In this document: in pieces, positions 62,341-64,000 of the stretch
Layout: the number at the start of each line of letters is the position of its first letter
Position numbering within the stretch: position 1 is the stretch's first letter
Source: Pseudomonadota bacterium
Lineage (GTDB): Bacteria; Pseudomonadota; Alphaproteobacteria; Sphingomonadales; Sphingomonadaceae
Direction of reading: 5' to 3'
NCBI GenBank assembly: GCA_963205265.1
Contig: CAUJJI010000019.1
Location: forward strand, 1 to 64,000
DNA: 64,000 nucleotides
Notes under the pieces: model-generated
Told to the model about the DNA's origin: nothing
The model's database searches: none
What the model saw: the letters and a program-made list of their open reading frames with translations, nothing else
Program-made: the position numbers and the translations under genes

Positions 62341-63431
62341 CAGGCGGCCTTTCCGATCAGGCTGGCGGCAAGACTCTCGCGCCACTGGTGTTCGTTGCCG
62401 AGAATCTGGCCGAGCCACCGCGCGCGCCGCAGGTGCAGGTGGCAATCGACCTCCCAGGTATAGCCGATGCCGCCGTGCAGGTGCAGGCTCTCCTCGGCCG
62501 CAAGCCTGTAGGCGGTGGTGGCCGCTACCCGCGCGGCAGCCGCGGCGCGCGGCAGTTCCGGAGCCCCGCTCGCCATGGCCCAGGCGCCGTAATAGGCGTG
62601 GGCGCGGGCGATCTCGATCTGGGCGAATATCTCCGCCAGTTTGTGCTTGACCGCCTGGAACGAGCCGACCAGCCGCCCGAAGGCGCGCCGTTCCATCACA
62701 TAGTCGCGCGCGGCATGGAGTGCGCGCTCCGCCCCGCCGACTGCCTCGAAGGCGAGCAGCACGGCCCCACCATCGACCACGTCTGCGGCCACGCGCGCGC
62801 CCTCCCGTGCCTTGAGCACTTCGACAGGGACGTCGTCGAACGCAATCCGGGCAAGCGGCCGGGTGGGATCGAGCGAGCGCTGCTCGCGGCGTTCCACGCC
62901 GGACCCGGTCGTGTCGGCCAGCACCAGTTGCCCGTCGACCAGCAGCAGGCAGGCGCGCGCCGCCAGGCCATCGGGCACGGCATTGGCGACCCCGCTCAGC
63001 CGGGTGCCCGACAGGCGCAACGGCGGATCGGCAAGGACGCGCTGCTGCCGCCCGTCGATGACGGCGCTGACAACCGCTTCGCCGCTGGCGATGCGCGGCA
63101 GCCAGTCAGCTGCCTGCGCGGGCGAGCCGGCACGGGCAATGGCCTCGGCGGCCAGATAGACCGTGGGCAGCAGCGGCACGGCGGCGAGCGCGCGGCCCGC
63201 TTCCTCTGCCACGAGGCACAGTTCGAGCAGGCCCATGCCCGCCCCGCCGTGCTCCTCGGCGATGGCGATGCCCAGCGCGCCAAGTCCGGCGAGTTCGCGC
63301 CAGGTTGCCGCACAGAACGGCGCCTCGCCTTCGAGCACGCGGCGCACGTTGGCAGAAGTGGAATGGTCAGCCAGCACGCGCCGCAACTCTTGCTGCAGGC
63401 GCCGCTGGTCTTCGGAGAAATCGAAATTCAT
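62340..63431 (-). CDS. Acyl-CoA dehydrogenase, FadE-like subunit 2
   Basis: 363 residues, a divergent, shorter ACAD. Motifs: AIAEEHGGAGMGLLELCLV, RRAFGRLVGSFQAVKHKLAE and the C-terminal LHLHGGIGYTWEVDCHLHLRRAR. The flavin and base region between is weaker than in its partner, as in the half-active subunits of heteromeric ACADs. It starts 14 bases after the FadB/FadJ-like stop and overlaps the next gene by one base. Confidence 0.9.
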   Translation of the reverse strand: MNFDFSEDQRRLQQELRRVLADHSTSANVRRVLEGEAPFCAATWRELAGLGALGIAIAEEHGGAGMGLLELCLVAEEAGRALAAVPLLPTVYLAAEAIARAGSPAQAADWLPRIASGEAVVSAVIDGRQQRVLADPPLRLSGTRLSGVANAVPDGLAARACLLLVDGQLVLADTTGSGVERREQRSLDPTRPLARIAFDDVPVEVLKAREGARVAADVVDGGAVLLAFEAVGGAERALHAARDYVMERRAFGRLVGSFQAVKHKLAEIFAQIEIARAHAYYGAWAMASGAPELPRAAAAARVAATTAYRLAAEESLHLHGGIGYTWEVDCHLHLRRARWLGQILGNEHQWRESLAASLIGKAA

Positions 63432-63445
63432 GAATCGGTCTCCCG

Positions 63446-64000
63446 TCAGGCGGCGCGGCGGGCGCCGGGCGAAGGGGCTGCGCCATTGCCGTGGAAGGTC
63501 TGGCCTGCAGCTGCCATGGCCCGGACAGTGTCTGGGACGGCATAGAGATCGCCATGGGCGGCGCGCAATCGGTCGCACTCGGCAACGACCGCCTCGAGTC
63601 CCAGCGTATCCATCGCCGCATAGGGGCCGCCCAGGTATGCCGGAAAGCCCACCCCCAGCGTCGCGCCGAGATCGCCGTCGATCACGTCGACCAGCACCCC
63701 TTCGGCAAAGCAGCGCGCGCCTTCGGCCAGCTGGGCGTAGAGGATGCGGGCCTTGACCTTTTCGATGGAGGGCTGGACGGCCAGCGTCGGCAGAAGGACG
63801 GCAAGTCCCGGCCAGATCCGCTTGTCGCCGCCGGCGCCCCAGTCGAAGAAGCCCTTGCCGTTCTTCATGCCGTGGCGCCCGGCTTCGTAAAGCTGGCCGA
63901 TGACGCCCAGCGTCGGCTCGACGCCCCGCTCCTTCGCCTGGGCCATGCCGGCGTGATACGAGACGTCGAGCCCAATCGAATCCGATATCGTCAGCGCCCC
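63446..64000 (-). CDS. 3-hydroxyacyl-CoA dehydrogenase/enoyl-CoA hydratase FadB/FadJ-type, 3' part
   Basis: Only the last 184 residues are in the window; the reading frame is open to the right edge. It begins ALTISDSIGLDVSYHAGMAQ and continues GRHGMKNGKGFFDW, KARILYAQLAEGARCFAEGV and GFPAYLGGPYAAMDTLG, the C-terminal 3HCDH_C repeats of the multifunctional beta-oxidation enzyme. First gene of an operon that continues with the two acyl-CoA dehydrogenases. The 5' end is missing because of the window edge. Confidence 0.87.
   Translation of the reverse strand, partial: GALTISDSIGLDVSYHAGMAQAKERGVEPTLGVIGQLYEAGRHGMKNGKGFFDWGAGGDKRIWPGLAVLLPTLAVQPSIEKVKARILYAQLAEGARCFAEGVLVDVIDGDLGATLGVGFPAYLGGPYAAMDTLGLEAVVAECDRLRAAHGDLYAVPDTVRAMAAAGQTFHGNGAAPSPGARRAA

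Overview
The window is about 67% G+C by eye and looks like an alphaproteobacterial chromosome, most likely Sphingomonadales (Novosphingobium or Sphingobium type). The reasons are a TonB-dependent receptor with an alkylsulfatase and GMC/GH2 genes, many degradative oxygenases (Rieske, TauD-type, P450, Baeyer-Villiger), paired acyl-CoA dehydrogenases, and frequent GTG starts with ATGA/GTGA/TGATG overlaps. I see no tRNA, rRNA, CRISPR array, transposase or integrase. Nearly all the sequence is coding, with only four gene-free stretches longer than 300 bp.

Layout. 1-1.2 kb: REP-like hairpins, a spermidine-synthase-like methyltransferase-fold gene, then a gene-free stretch holding what look like two tandem small RNAs, each ending in its own intrinsic terminator. 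1.2-5.6 kb: a leftward oxygenase operon (TauD-type, two Rieske oxygenases, a flavin-reductase-like split-barrel protein). 5.8-8.5 kb: a lipid-kinase-like gene, an uncharacterised gene and a P-loop kinase. 8.6-13.6 kb: a signalling block with an FHA-PP2C phosphatase, a STAS protein, an RsbW-like ATPase, a membrane Ser/Thr kinase and a PP2C phosphatase. 13.6-15.6 kb: glutaminase and a CPBP membrane protease.

16.0-23.2 kb is the most unusual region: six consecutive rightward genes, all encoding exported proteins. They are a MliC-type lysozyme-inhibitor lipoprotein, a second lipoprotein, a 1086-residue protein with two jacalin-like repeats followed by a MACPF (perforin-like) domain, a LamG-like protein, a helical protein and a small secreted protein. 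This reads as a glycan-recognising, pore-forming export locus next to a phospho-signalling block that could control it. 23.3-25.5 kb: a translationally coupled trio (GntA-like N-hydroxylase, DUF1989, ATP-grasp ligase), the last with an apparent one-base frameshift. 25.6-30.3 kb: a secreted alpha/beta hydrolase, a P450 and a sulfotransferase.

30.5-40.9 kb is a sulfide-stress locus in two divergent operons that share overlapping promoters: SQR, DUF2892, TolC, persulfide-dioxygenase-like MBL protein, TauE and AhpD to the left, and rhodanese, RND adaptor, RND pump, cysteine-containing ArsR and thioredoxin-2 to the right. The pump's outer-membrane channel is in one operon and its inner parts are in the other. 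41-43 kb: a phosphoribosyltransferase, a membrane-anchored LuxR-type regulator and a cytochrome b561.

43.1-49.3 kb: a second TauD-led leftward operon (TauD, D-aminoacylase-like, Baeyer-Villiger monooxygenase, alpha/beta hydrolase) divergent from a LysR regulator with palindromic sites between them. 49.8-59.8 kb: a TonB receptor, a ThuA/GH2/GMC operon and a divergent alkylsulfatase. 59.8-64 kb: nitroreductase, a winged-helix regulator, two acyl-CoA dehydrogenases and the 3' end of a FadB/FadJ-type gene that runs off the right edge.
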